NCBI GenBank assembly: GCA_019192515.1
Contig: JAHCMM010000090.1
Coordinates: 1-35,402, forward strand
Source of the DNA: Cyclobacteriaceae bacterium SS2
GTDB taxonomy: Bacteria; Bacteroidota; Bacteroidia; Cytophagales; Cyclobacteriaceae
Reading direction: 5' to 3'
Length of the DNA stretch: 35,402 nt
The translations under genes and the position numbers were made by a program. Under the pieces are notes generated by a model. The model ran no database searches and was not told the DNA's origin. It saw only the letters and a list, made by a program, of their open reading frames with translations. This document shows, one piece after another, positions 7,820-17,290 of the stretch (position 1 is the stretch's first letter; each line of letters opens with the position of its first letter).

Positions 7820-9147
7820 TGGAGACCATAGACAATATTCCAACTTCCAAGATAAAGCGAGCTTCCAAGATCTTTTCTACAGGAGCTAAAGTAGGTATCA
7901 ATTATGCTAAATACTATGGGAATAGACTAACAAAGAGCAAGGAGGAGGCCAAAGAAGTGCTTGACCTGGAGAATGCTGACGATATCTACGATGGACTTAA
8001 AAGTCTTAAAGGAAGTGCACTAAAAGTGGCTCAAATGCTGAGCATGGACAAAAACATCATGCCCAGGGCCAATGTAGAAAAGTTCTCATTATCACAATTC
8101 TCAGTACCTCCTTTATCACCCGCATTGGTTGTCAAGACGTTCCGCAAGTATTTTGGTCAGGGACCTGACGAAATATTTGATTCATTTACTCCAAGCTCCG
8201 TCCATGCTGCGAGTATCGGGCAGGTTCATATGGCGGAAAAAGATGGAAAAAAACTAGCAGTGAAGATTCAATACCCGGGAGTGGCTGATAGTATTTCATC
8301 CGACCTGGCTTTGGTCAAGCCCATCGCCATGAAAATGTTTAATATCAAAGGAGAGGGATCTGATCAGTACTTTGAGGAAGTTCGGAATAAGCTCCTGGAA
8401 GAAACAGACTATACCCTGGAAGTTTCCCAGAGCAAGATCATTGCAGAAGCTTGCCATGAGCTTGAGAACATTGCATTTCCAAAGTATTACGAAGATTTGT
8501 CATCCAGCCGGATCATCACGATGGACTGGATGGATGGATTGCATCTCTCAGAATTTGCCAAAGTCAACAAAAATCCAAAATTGGCGGACCAGGTTGGTCA
8601 GGCACTATGGGATTTTTATATGTTTCAGATCCACAAGTTGCGTATGGTCCAGGCCGATCCCCATCCGGGAAATTTCCTGGTAGACCAAAAAGGCACCCTG
8701 CTTGCCCTTGATTTTGGGTGCATCAAACATCTGCCGAAAGATTTTTACAACCCTTATTTTGAATTAGCTTCCCCCGAAGGACTAAATAACCAGCAAAGAT
8801 TCATGGAGTTGCTATATGAGTTGGAAATCCTGAAAAAAGGTGATACCTCTCAAGAGATAGCATTTTTCAGTGAGATGTTTCACTCCATACTTTCCTTGTT
8901 TGTGAAGCCACTCCAGCATGAAACATTTAGCTTCACAGACCACCAATTTTTTGAAGAAATTTCTGCTTTGGGTGAAGATTATGCCCGTAGAACGGAATTA
9001 AGAAAAATGAATGGAAACAGAGGATCCAGACATTTTATCTATATGAACCGAACATTTTTCGGGCTATACAATTTAATGTTTGATCTGGGAGCTAGGGATG
9101 TGGAGATGATGAAATTTGTCAAAACAAACATGGAAGAAATTAATTAA
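7819..9147 (+). CDS. ABC1/AarF/UbiB-family atypical kinase-like protein
   Basis: This 442-residue protein has the UbiB/ADCK layout: an N-terminal helix with LKGSALKVAQMLSMD corresponding to the KxGQ motif, AASIGQVHMA corresponding to the Ala-rich loop, LAVKIQYPG with the phosphate-binding Lys, ADPHPGNFLV as catalytic loop (Asp and Asn) and LALDFGCIKHL with the DFG-like metal Asp. The KxGQ Gly is Ala (KVAQ). Family members assist ubiquinone or isoprenoid-lipid metabolism and often have ATPase rather than protein-kinase activity; a ubiquinone role is not assured here. It is coupled by a 1-bp overlap to the TetR gene upstream. Confidence 0.9.
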   Translation: METIDNIPTSKIKRASKIFSTGAKVGINYAKYYGNRLTKSKEEAKEVLDLENADDIYDGLKSLKGSALKVAQMLSMDKNIMPRANVEKFSLSQFSVPPLSPALVVKTFRKYFGQGPDEIFDSFTPSSVHAASIGQVHMAEKDGKKLAVKIQYPGVADSISSDLALVKPIAMKMFNIKGEGSDQYFEEVRNKLLEETDYTLEVSQSKIIAEACHELENIAFPKYYEDLSSSRIITMDWMDGLHLSEFAKVNKNPKLADQVGQALWDFYMFQIHKLRMVQADPHPGNFLVDQKGTLLALDFGCIKHLPKDFYNPYFELASPEGLNNQQRFMELLYELEILKKGDTSQEIAFFSEMFHSILSLFVKPLQHETFSFTDHQFFEEISALGEDYARRTELRKMNGNRGSRHFIYMNRTFFGLYNLMFDLGARDVEMMKFVKTNMEEIN

Positions 9148-9219
9148 ACATCTGCGTTTGCTTAAAATCTCTTCAGAATTCACTTATATCATTGTAGCAT
9201 ATTAAACCAAAATTGAATT

Positions 9220-11595
9220 ATGCTGAGGCTCTCAAAATATCTGCTCGGACTTTTTCTCACTACCCAATTGTTTGCCCAATCCGGTAATGTCACCATAAGT
9301 GGCAAGGTCGTAGAATCAGACTCTGATTCACCTGTCGAATTCGCGACGGTCGCTATCATCAATTCAGCAGATGACAAGCCAATTACCGGTGCTACTACCT
9401 CACCAACAGGGACTTTTTCACTCACCACATCCGCCTCAGATTTTTACGTTGAAATCAGCTTTATCGGATTTCAAAAGAGGACTATCAGGAATTTAAATAT
9501 CTCCAATGGCCAAATAAATCTTGGCACCATCAACCTTTCCTCTGATAACAGGCAATTGGAAGAGATTGTAGTCGAAGGAGAAAGATCAAGTACTGAATTC
9601 AAGTTAGACAAAAGGGTTTTTAATGTAGGGGCTGACCTTAGCAATGCCGGAGGTAGTGCTCTGGATGTTTTAAATCATGTACCTTCTGTTAACGTCAACA
9701 TCGAAGGGGTTGTAAGCTTAAGAGGTAGCTCGGGTGTTCAGATCCTAATCAATGGAAAACCATCGGTTTTAACAGGTGACGACGGAAGTGGGTTAGGCAG
9801 CATTACCGCTGATATGATTGAAAGTGTAGAGGTAATTACCAACCCCTCGGCCAAATATGATGCTGAAGGTACGTCAGGAATCATCAACATCATCATCAAA
9901 AAAGAAGACAAAAAAGGAACAAATGGATCAGTCTCGCTTAATGGCGGTATACCAAGAAATCACAGTGTTGGGTTTAGTCTGAATCACAGGACTGAAAAAT
10001 TCAATCTATTTACACAAATGGGAGTGGGAACAAACAAGCTACCCAATGAAACCTCTATCGTCAACAGTAATCTTCTTAGCGATACTACAATTTACTCGTC
10101 AGGTAATGAATACAGGAATGAAAAGTATTATAACATCATGTTAGGTTCAGACTATTACATCAATGATCTGAACATTATTACACTATCGGGGAGCTTTGCT
10201 TTGGAAATAGAAGAACAACCTTCAAAGACCAACTACAGTATGGTAAGTGGGGGAAATCAAGCTACATTATCTGAATGGGTACGTACAGAAACAACTGAAG
10301 CTATTAATCCAAAATATCAATTTGACCTTCAATATAAACGAGATTTTGAAGATCATGAAGACCATGATTTGATCGTTTCAGCAGTGGGAAGATTTTTTGG
10401 AAAGGATCAGTCGTCTGATTTTGACAATACGACAACTTCCGGTGCTTCGATCTATGATCTTACACAAAAGACATTTACAAACTACAAATTAGGAACTTAT
10501 ACCTATAAGCTTGACTACACCAGGCCAATAGCAGAAGTTTTTACCATTGAAACTGGTGGACAATACCTAATAAATGATGTTGGAAATGATTTTGCTGTAG
10601 AAAACCTTGTCGGGGATGAATTTATTACCGATTCGACGCAAACAAATACGTTTGAATTTTACCAGGGTGTTCTAGGATTATATGGCACCACAGCATATGA
10701 AAAGGATAAATGGGGGTTGAAACTGGGTATGAGAGTTGAAAATACAGAGATCAACACCTATTTGGTCAATACTGATGAATCTAATGACCGAAATTATACA
10801 AATTTTTTCCCAAGTGTACACACCTCATATAAATTAAGAAACAATATCTCTGTCCAGGCCGGTTACTCGAGAAGAATTTATCGACCAGGACTTAGAGACC
10901 TGAATCCTTTCAATAATATTCGAAATAATTTCAGCATCCGCAGGGGTAATCCGGATCTTTTACCAGAGTTCACAGATTCTTATGAAATTGGGTCTATTTA
11001 TGATTTTGAAAAAATGTCTCTTAATACTGCCATTTATCACAGATATACAACCGATGTAATAGGCAATATCTCCGTCTTTGAGAACAATGTGAACATTAGC
11101 CGACCCGAGAATATCGGTATCAACAGGACTACCGGGGTCGAAGTAAATGCCAAATACGATCCGGTTAAGTGGTTAACAATGAATGCTGATTTTAACTATA
11201 ATTATTTTGACCGGAATGGGCAATTGGAAGGTGTAAATTTTGACTTTTCAACAGAGCAATGGACATCAAAAATCAACACTAAATTTAAATTGCCAGCCGA
11301 TATTGACATTGAACTTACGGGTCAGTACCAATCAGCATATCTAACAGTTCAGGGAGAAATGTCTGATATGCTATTTATGGATATGGGGGCAAGAAAGAAG
11401 ATTTTTAAAGGAAAAGGTGTCGTTAATCTTAGCGTTAGAGATGTTTTTGCCTCCAGAATCCGAATCAATCAGGTCTTCCAGGAGAACTTCTACCTTTACG
11501 ATCGAGATTTAAGAGGCAGATTCATTGTGGTAGGATTTAGCTATGGATTCGGCAAAGGCGAGGCTATGCAGTACGGTGGTAAAGGGCACAGGTAG
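9220..11595 (+). CDS. TonB-dependent outer-membrane receptor (OMP_b-brl_3 type)
   Basis: This is a 791-residue protein with a signal peptide ending LFAQ. Residues about 25-110 form a carboxypeptidase-regulatory-like beta domain (GKVVESDSDSPVEFATVAI, SFIGFQKRTI). A plug domain follows from about 120 to 225 (LEEIVVEGE, DVLNHVPSVNV, SLRGSSGVQILINGKPS, SAKYDAEGTSGIINI). The remainder is a beta barrel rich in aromatic and Asn/Asp residues ending near GFSYGFGKGE. There is no STN domain and no SusD partner nearby, so it is a stand-alone transporter rather than a SusC. It stands just before the DUF1593 and pectate-lyase genes, but a shared substrate is only a guess. Confidence 0.92.
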   Translation: MLRLSKYLLGLFLTTQLFAQSGNVTISGKVVESDSDSPVEFATVAIINSADDKPITGATTSPTGTFSLTTSASDFYVEISFIGFQKRTIRNLNISNGQINLGTINLSSDNRQLEEIVVEGERSSTEFKLDKRVFNVGADLSNAGGSALDVLNHVPSVNVNIEGVVSLRGSSGVQILINGKPSVLTGDDGSGLGSITADMIESVEVITNPSAKYDAEGTSGIINIIIKKEDKKGTNGSVSLNGGIPRNHSVGFSLNHRTEKFNLFTQMGVGTNKLPNETSIVNSNLLSDTTIYSSGNEYRNEKYYNIMLGSDYYINDLNIITLSGSFALEIEEQPSKTNYSMVSGGNQATLSEWVRTETTEAINPKYQFDLQYKRDFEDHEDHDLIVSAVGRFFGKDQSSDFDNTTTSGASIYDLTQKTFTNYKLGTYTYKLDYTRPIAEVFTIETGGQYLINDVGNDFAVENLVGDEFITDSTQTNTFEFYQGVLGLYGTTAYEKDKWGLKLGMRVENTEINTYLVNTDESNDRNYTNFFPSVHTSYKLRNNISVQAGYSRRIYRPGLRDLNPFNNIRNNFSIRRGNPDLLPEFTDSYEIGSIYDFEKMSLNTAIYHRYTTDVIGNISVFENNVNISRPENIGINRTTGVEVNAKYDPVKWLTMNADFNYNYFDRNGQLEGVNFDFSTEQWTSKINTKFKLPADIDIELTGQYQSAYLTVQGEMSDMLFMDMGARKKIFKGKGVVNLSVRDVFASRIRINQVFQENFYLYDRDLRGRFIVVGFSYGFGKGEAMQYGGKGHR

Positions 11596-11625
11596 TTTTT
11601 TCTATGATGCCGAATTCGTAAATAC

Positions 11626-12906
11626 TTATCTAAGCCACTCCCATCTTATAGCCCAATCATTCAGAAACTCTCTACGCCATTTCGCGACTGTTTGAGCTCC
11701 TTGTTGCTCCCCGATGAAATGTCCCGGACCTGGATCATCTCCATACCATTGATCACCAAGGACAATATCATGGTCTTTTTGCAGTCCAGGCCAGGGGTTG
11801 ACACTGGTGTATTGCCCGGATTGTTCTGTAAAACCTGGTATATTACTACTAAACTTGTATGATCCGGTCTCAGGCTTCTTGGAGGAATATCTAATTCCAT
11901 ATTTACCGGATCCCACATAATAACCAGGCCATTTCTGCCCTAAAATCTCAGCTTTGAAGCATGCAGAATCCAGGGGGATATCAATTTCCGGACCCTCGAA
12001 ATACCACTCGATTATAGAATAAACAGTGATGGTATCACTCGCCGAAGTGTTTCGTTCAAACAGATCTTTGGTGCTGTGACCAATTTTAACAAAACTACCA
12101 CCCCAACTCTCACTGGTTGGGTCTTCAGCCTCACCATGCATGAGATAAGCCAGAGAGGGTGTATCACCCATTTTGATGCTTCCACCATAGTGATTCTTAA
12201 AGTCTACCCCCATCTCACCATATCCCTTTATGAAATTCTCATAAAAATTGTCGTTGGAGAGCTCTTCAGGAGAATTATCATCCAGAAACCATCCTCTGTA
12301 AGTAGCATTGGCTTCAATCATCCAAATATCCGGATGATTTTCTGCAATGTATGTGTAACTGTTTACACTCCATTTCTTGTTGGGTCCGCCGATCCAATAG
12401 ACCCTGATCTTTTCAGCAATTTCCGGTTCATCATGTAATGCTTGTGCCAGGTCTTCCAGTCCTCCCCATACGAGTATCCAAAGTGGGTTATCGCTTTGTT
12501 TATTGGCAGCCTGAATAATCCACTCCGAACCTTCTGTTGTGGTTTTCCAGCCCTTGAAAGGAGCAGCTTCAATTGCTCCCTGTTTTGTAACAGATCTAAG
12601 ATCTTCGGGAGCTGGAAAATCAGCAGAATACTTCGACATTTTTGGCAAATCTTTCGCATATAAGTCAATCATATTCAAGATATGAGACTTACGACCTGGC
12701 CCATATGGTGAAGATATCAGACCTTCAATCTCAAAAAGATCAGCATACATAAATAGATGTATGATAGATTGATAGTCATCAGGGTCTGTGCCTCCAATAT
12801 CCGTAGAGACAATAACTCTGTGTTTAGTAATATCATCTTTCTGATCTGAACAAGAGTAGATTGCCACAGCCAGGATTGCTAACAACAGTATACCGAACTT
12901 TTCCAT
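11626..12906 (-). CDS. Sde182/DUF1593-type nucleoside-hydrolase-like lipoprotein
   Basis: The protein has 426 residues from the ATG at 12906; the longer frame begins with a TTG and is less likely. The N-terminus is a lipoprotein signal with lipobox AIYSC, so it should be membrane-anchored. Then come VIVSTDIGGTDPDDYQS, the DxxxxxPDD metal-site motif of nucleoside-hydrolase folds, and LWILVWGGLEDLAQAL, diagnostic of DUF1593. The family includes Sde182 from the polysaccharide degrader Saccharophagus; natural substrates are not known, and sugar-related hydrolysis is an inference. It ends KWRREFLNDWAIRWEW, the end of the catalytic domain, without the C-terminal beta domain of its divergent neighbour. 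Confidence 0.85.
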   Translation of the reverse strand: MEKFGILLLAILAVAIYSCSDQKDDITKHRVIVSTDIGGTDPDDYQSIIHLFMYADLFEIEGLISSPYGPGRKSHILNMIDLYAKDLPKMSKYSADFPAPEDLRSVTKQGAIEAAPFKGWKTTTEGSEWIIQAANKQSDNPLWILVWGGLEDLAQALHDEPEIAEKIRVYWIGGPNKKWSVNSYTYIAENHPDIWMIEANATYRGWFLDDNSPEELSNDNFYENFIKGYGEMGVDFKNHYGGSIKMGDTPSLAYLMHGEAEDPTSESWGGSFVKIGHSTKDLFERNTSASDTITVYSIIEWYFEGPEIDIPLDSACFKAEILGQKWPGYYVGSGKYGIRYSSKKPETGSYKFSSNIPGFTEQSGQYTSVNPWPGLQKDHDIVLGDQWYGDDPGPGHFIGEQQGAQTVAKWRREFLNDWAIRWEWLR

Positions 12907-12947
12907 TATTTTAGTTTTCAATCAAGCTGTAAAGAAACAACAAGCCC

Positions 12948-14363
12948 ATGAAATCACTTCTCATAGTCGCAATGCTATCAATCCCATATTCTTTGTTGAT
13001 AGCCCAAAGTAATATGGAAAAACCAAGAATAATAATCCTTACCGACATTGAAAACGAACCGGACGATGCGATGTCCCTGGTCCGCTTTCTCACCTACTCT
13101 AACCAGTTTGATGTGGAGGGTCTGGTGGCTACCACTTCAATTCATCAGCAAAAAGAGATCGCTACCTGGAGAATTATTGAGATCGTGGAAGCTTACGGAA
13201 AAGTGAGGGACAATCTTGAAAAACATGAGCAGGGTTATCCTACCGAGCCATATTTAAAATCTGTGATCAGGGAAGGCAGGGCAGATTACGGGATGAATGC
13301 CGTAGGCAAAGGAATGGACTCACCTGGTGCTGATTTGATCATTGCGGCTGCTGACAAAAATGATGACCGCCCATTGTGGGTACTGGCATGGGGAGGACCT
13401 AATTGTCTGGCGCAGGCGCTGTGGAAAGTAAGGGAAACTCGATCATCAAAAGAATTAGAAAAGTTCGTCTCCAGGCTCAGGGTTTATACGATCTCAGACC
13501 AGGACGACAGTGGCCCATGGATGCGCAATAATTTCAAAAACCTGCACTACATTGTAAGTCCTGGTTTTCATCGTTATGGCGGATACCATCATGCAACATG
13601 GAGTGGTATCAGTGGTGATTTTTTCCATGCACGCTGCGATGGGGGCAACTTCGAGATTGTAGACAACCCCTGGCTTGACAAGCACATCAGAAGCAAAGGC
13701 CCCTTAGGTGCTCAATATCCCTACATGACCTATTTAATGGAAGGGGACTCCCCTAGCTTCATGGGATTGATCAATAATGGACTCAATGATCCGGATCATC
13801 CGAACTGGGGTGGCTGGGGTGGTCGCTATGAACTGTACCAGCCGAGAACAGAAAAGTGGTTTCTGGAACCTGAAACGCGCGCAATCTGGACTAATGTAAC
13901 AGATGAAGTGCTCGGGCATGATGGCAGGTGGCATGACACCAACCATGCTACTATCTGGCGATGGCGTGAACATTTTCAAAATGACTTCGAGGCAAGGATG
14001 GATTGGACAATCAGGGATTTTGACGAAGCTAATCATCCACCAGTTGCCAAACTAAATCACGATCAATACCTAACTGTAAAAGCCGGTGATCGTGTAAACC
14101 TTGATGCCACCGGATCTTCAGACCCTGATGAGGACAATCTCTCCTACAAATGGTTTTACTATGGCGAACCGGGAACTTTAGCTTTATCAACTGCCCGAAC
14201 AGGTTCTCCATTAAAAATCCAGGATGATGATATGGCAAAAGCCTGGTTTACAGCACCCCAAAATACGAAGCTCGGCACCATGCATATTATCCTGATGCTG
14301 ACTGATCATGGCACTCCGGCTTTGACCCGGTATCAAAGGGTGATAATTAATGTGAAGGAATGA
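12948..14363 (+). CDS. Sde182/DUF1593-type nucleoside-hydrolase-like protein with C-terminal Ig-like domain
   Basis: This 471-residue protein has a signal peptide ending LLIAQ without a lipobox, so it is probably periplasmic or secreted. The catalytic-type domain has [17 protein letters not shown] (metal-site Asp cluster), [16 protein letters not shown] and [17 protein letters not shown]. From about residue 365 an Ig/PKD-like beta domain ([24 protein letters not shown]) matches the Sde182 C-terminal domain. It is transcribed divergently from the shorter paralogue with only 41 bp between start codons. The pectate lyase remnant follows 84 bp later on the same strand, suggesting a former pectin- or plant-polymer-related operon. 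Confidence 0.87.
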   Translation: MKSLLIVAMLSIPYSLLIAQSNMEKPRIIILTDIENEPDDAMSLVRFLTYSNQFDVEGLVATTSIHQQKEIATWRIIEIVEAYGKVRDNLEKHEQGYPTEPYLKSVIREGRADYGMNAVGKGMDSPGADLIIAAADKNDDRPLWVLAWGGPNCLAQALWKVRETRSSKELEKFVSRLRVYTISDQDDSGPWMRNNFKNLHYIVSPGFHRYGGYHHATWSGISGDFFHARCDGGNFEIVDNPWLDKHIRSKGPLGAQYPYMTYLMEGDSPSFMGLINNGLNDPDHPNWGGWGGRYELYQPRTEKWFLEPETRAIWTNVTDEVLGHDGRWHDTNHATIWRWREHFQNDFEARMDWTIRDFDEANHPPVAKLNHDQYLTVKAGDRVNLDATGSSDPDEDNLSYKWFYYGEPGTLALSTARTGSPLKIQDDDMAKAWFTAPQNTKLGTMHIILMLTDHGTPALTRYQRVIINVKE

Positions 14364-14447
14364 AAAATCTGCTAAAATGTCTTTAATAACCCAAATTATA
14401 GGCTTTACTATATTTAGGGCCTGCACGTGCATGAAATGCAATGCTGA

Positions 14448-15800
14448 TCTAAAAACCTTGTACTGGGACACCTGTTTTTAGATGCATACCGGGCTACCTC
14501 AAACGAGTATTACTACGAAGCAGCAGAAAAGGTAGCCCATGCCATTATCTGGGGACAAAGTCCTGAGGGAGGCTGGAACTACATGGTGGATTTTGCCGGT
14601 GACCGGTCACTGAGACAATGGTATAATACCATAGGCAAAAACTGATGGCGGCTGGAAGAATTTCAGCACTATTATGGCAACTCCACATTTGATGATGATG
14701 TCACCTCCGATGCTGCACGCTTTCTTCTCAGGATGTACCTGGAGAAGATGGACCCCACTTATAAACCCGCATTGGACAAAGTCATTGATTTTGTGTTAAA
14801 AAGTCAATATCCTACAGGTGGGTGGCCTCAACGCTACCCGTTGAGATATGACTTTAATAAGCAGGGATTCCCGGACTATACTTCATATTATACATTCAAT
14901 GATGATGTGATCTGGGAAAACATCCATTTTCTCATCCAATGTTATGAAGTATTGGGTGAGGGGCGTTTTCTAGACCCCATTCAGCGAGGGATGAATTTTT
15001 ATCGGATCTCCCAGGACCCCAGCGGAGGATGGGGACAGCAACTCAACATGGAGATGCGAGCTACAAGTGCAAGAACTTATGAACCAGCAGCTCTTTTGCC
15101 TGGTGCTACTTTCGCCAATGCCATGCTACTCATACGGTTTTATCAGTATACCGGAGACAAAGAATTTCTCACTGGTGTACCCAGAGCCATTGAGTGGCTG
15201 GAAAAGACCCAACTTCCCAAAAAACAGGCAGAAGGGAGCCGTACTCACCCTACTTTTATCGATGTGGAGACTCAAAAACCCATCTATGTACATCGGAAGG
15301 GCTCCAATGTGAAGTATGGACGTTATTATGTGGACAACAATGACAAAAACCTACTGGCACACTACGGTGGAAAAACCAGAATCGACATCCAAAGGCTAAA
15401 GGATGAATATGAGAAGGTAAAAGCTATACCAGCATCAGAAGTCACTAAGGAATCACCCCTCATTCCTCAGAAATTTCAATACCAGGGAACCCCTCAAAAA
15501 TATTATAACCTCAACAGAGGTCGTTCTTCCAAAGAAGTGGATACCACTGCCATCTCGGAAATAATCAACGCACTTGATGAGCAAAGCAGATGGCTTTCGA
15601 AGCGAGCATATATTAGTAATCCTTACATAGGCGACGGCCAGCTTACTGACCAAACAGATAAGTATGCCTCTACCCGGGTAGGTGATGAGACAGATACTTC
15701 ACCATATCTCAATGAGAGTGACCAGGAATATATATCTACAGGTGAATACATCAGAAACATGTCGTTGCTGATCAACTATCTAAAGAAGCAAAAACTATAA
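14448..15800 (+). pseudogene. Pectate lyase (PL10-like), truncated at the N-terminus and interrupted by TGA
   Basis: A frame open from 14448 encodes LGHLFLDAYRATSNEYYYEA, then GQSPEGGWNYMVDFAGD, and reaches TGA at 14643-14645 in YNTIGKN*WRLEEFQHYYG. After the stop the same frame continues to 15800 with pectate lyase features (GGWPQRYPLRYDFN, YTFNDDVI, RATSARTYEPA). The family usually has a small residue at the stop position, so a single GGA-to-TGA change is the simplest cause. Only 84 bp separate it from the preceding gene, too little for a signal peptide plus the missing N-terminal repeats, so the 5' end also seems deleted. The ATG at 14733 could give a 355-residue cytoplasmic fragment, unlikely to be a working exported lyase. 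The intact paralogue is at 15837-17210. Confidence 0.85.
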
Positions 15801-15836
15801 CAGATAGTCTTCACAGAAAAGTTATCCAACCGTTCA

Positions 15837-17210
15837 TCAGGGCTTTACCAAATTACTCAGCTCAATATACTCGCAAAGTACAGCCACATTCCGGTTGAAA
15901 ACGGCACTGCTCACCCGGTCCATTTCGTCATATTCACCGTTCCAGCGGACGCCCCGTGGCATAGTTCTTTTGAATCGGTCATTTTTGTTGATCCAGGCAC
16001 CGTTTTTATCCTGGGTCCTGAGGATCTCATTCACCTGCTCCTCCAGTTCAGCGAGTCGTTTGCTGGCAGTCTCTTTGGTCCAGGAAGGATTTTCAGCCTT
16101 CATCAGGCCTTCACGACCCAGCTCAAGCACCATTTGATATCTTTTTGTTCCACGCTCGATTTGGGCTGAAATATCCGTTTCGTAACCATAGCCAGTTCTT
16201 CGCTCTATATGTAACTCATCCATACTCTCTACACGTATTCTTCCCCTATCATAGTACAGTGACTTATTAGTCCCAATCTCTACAAACCTGGCCCATTTGC
16301 CATTTTCCAGCCTGATCTCAGTTAACCACCTCAAAGCATCCGAAATGGGTTCCAGCAGCGGTCCGTAACCAAGCACAAGGTAGAGATCAACCAAAGAGTT
16401 GATGTTTTTGATGGTGACTGAAGGGCAAACAGATGCCGGTTCAAATGACCTGGCCCAGGCAGGCTGTAAGAATTCATTATACTGCTGTGCCCAACCTGGC
16501 TGTGGTGGAGGCAACTGCGAAATCATCATAAAACGGGCGGCCTTTCTCAGGCTTTTCTCAACAGCTTCATTTTCACTGTAATATTGATATGCTTCCATCA
16601 TCACCCGTAGGCAATCATTGATGCCTTCATCGTTGAAGGTAGCGTAATCATGATAATTGCCCTGCTCGGGCCATTTGTGTGGCCATCCGCCATTGTCAAG
16701 CTGAGTCATGATCATCATGTCCAGAGATTTTTTTACTGCCTCATCCAATTTTGGGTCATCAATCTCCTGATCCAGTGCCATCAGGAAGCTAACTGCTGTT
16801 TGCGTCTGGTCATCATCAAAGCTTACGGTTTCATTGCTCAAATCTGCAAAATTGATGGTGTGGTCCCAGCCTCCATGCTTGTTTTGTCCTCGTATCAACG
16901 CATAAGCAGCTTCTTTTGCAGCCTCCAGGGCCTTTTTATCTCCAGTGACCTGATGGGCTTTAAGAAATGCCAGACCCACGGCAGGTGTTCCGGGAGGTTG
17001 TACTTCTATCGTCTGCGCATCAGCAGGACTTTCACCCCATCTCAAGGACTGATCAGGGGTCACATAATACACATACCCACCATTGGAATTGATGGAGTAA
17101 AAGTAGGAGACTCCTTTTTTGAGCGCTTCTTCAGCTTTTTTACTGAGGTCTGAAGCCTCGTCATTAAAAGATAAAAGAAAGGTCAGGAATAAAAGAAATA
17201 GGGGTTTCAT
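15837..17210 (-). CDS. Secreted pectate-lyase-like protein (PL10-type alpha-toroid)
   Basis: This 457-residue protein has a short signal peptide (MKPLFLLFLTFLLSFNDEAS). Repeated helical-hairpin motifs of an alpha/alpha toroid are visible: GQNKHGGWDHTINF, TQLDNGGWPHKWPEQ, YATFNDEGINDCLRVM and PAWARSFEPASVCPS. They correspond one to one with the motifs in the broken paralogue, including NDDVIWENI against NDEGINDCL and ARTYEPA against ARSFEPA. PL10 enzymes cleave polygalacturonate by beta-elimination using Ca2+ and a catalytic Arg; the ARSFEP Arg may fill that place, but activity is not proven because some Asp positions differ. Eight 8-nt repeats lie just upstream of the start. Confidence 0.85.
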   Translation of the reverse strand: MKPLFLLFLTFLLSFNDEASDLSKKAEEALKKGVSYFYSINSNGGYVYYVTPDQSLRWGESPADAQTIEVQPPGTPAVGLAFLKAHQVTGDKKALEAAKEAAYALIRGQNKHGGWDHTINFADLSNETVSFDDDQTQTAVSFLMALDQEIDDPKLDEAVKKSLDMMIMTQLDNGGWPHKWPEQGNYHDYATFNDEGINDCLRVMMEAYQYYSENEAVEKSLRKAARFMMISQLPPPQPGWAQQYNEFLQPAWARSFEPASVCPSVTIKNINSLVDLYLVLGYGPLLEPISDALRWLTEIRLENGKWARFVEIGTNKSLYYDRGRIRVESMDELHIERRTGYGYETDISAQIERGTKRYQMVLELGREGLMKAENPSWTKETASKRLAELEEQVNEILRTQDKNGAWINKNDRFKRTMPRGVRWNGEYDEMDRVSSAVFNRNVAVLCEYIELSNLVKP

Positions 17211-17213
17211 TGG

Positions 17214-17277
17214 GTTTTAGGTTAATAGGTTAATAGGTTATTGGGTTGTTAGGTTATTGGGTTATTGGGTTATTGGG
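17214..17277 (-). repeat. Eight tandem 8-nt repeats in the leader of the pectate lyase gene
   Basis: Read on the minus strand from 17277, the DNA is exactly eight octamers: CCCAATAA three times, CCTAACAA, CCCAATAA, CCTATTAA twice, CCTAAAAC. Then CCA and the ATG at 17210 follow. The array fills most of the 80-bp gap after the phosphofructokinase stop and so occupies the 5' leader or promoter of the lyase gene. Because the unit is short, slipped-strand gain or loss of units is plausible. Confidence 0.9.
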
Positions 17278-17290
17278 ATGAACTTTTATT

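Noticed and set aside
14643-14645. TGA as a selenocysteine codon in the pectate lyase
   Set aside because: No selenoprotein is known in this family, the position is normally a small residue, no nearby SECIS-like stem was evident, and the gene also lacks its N-terminus.
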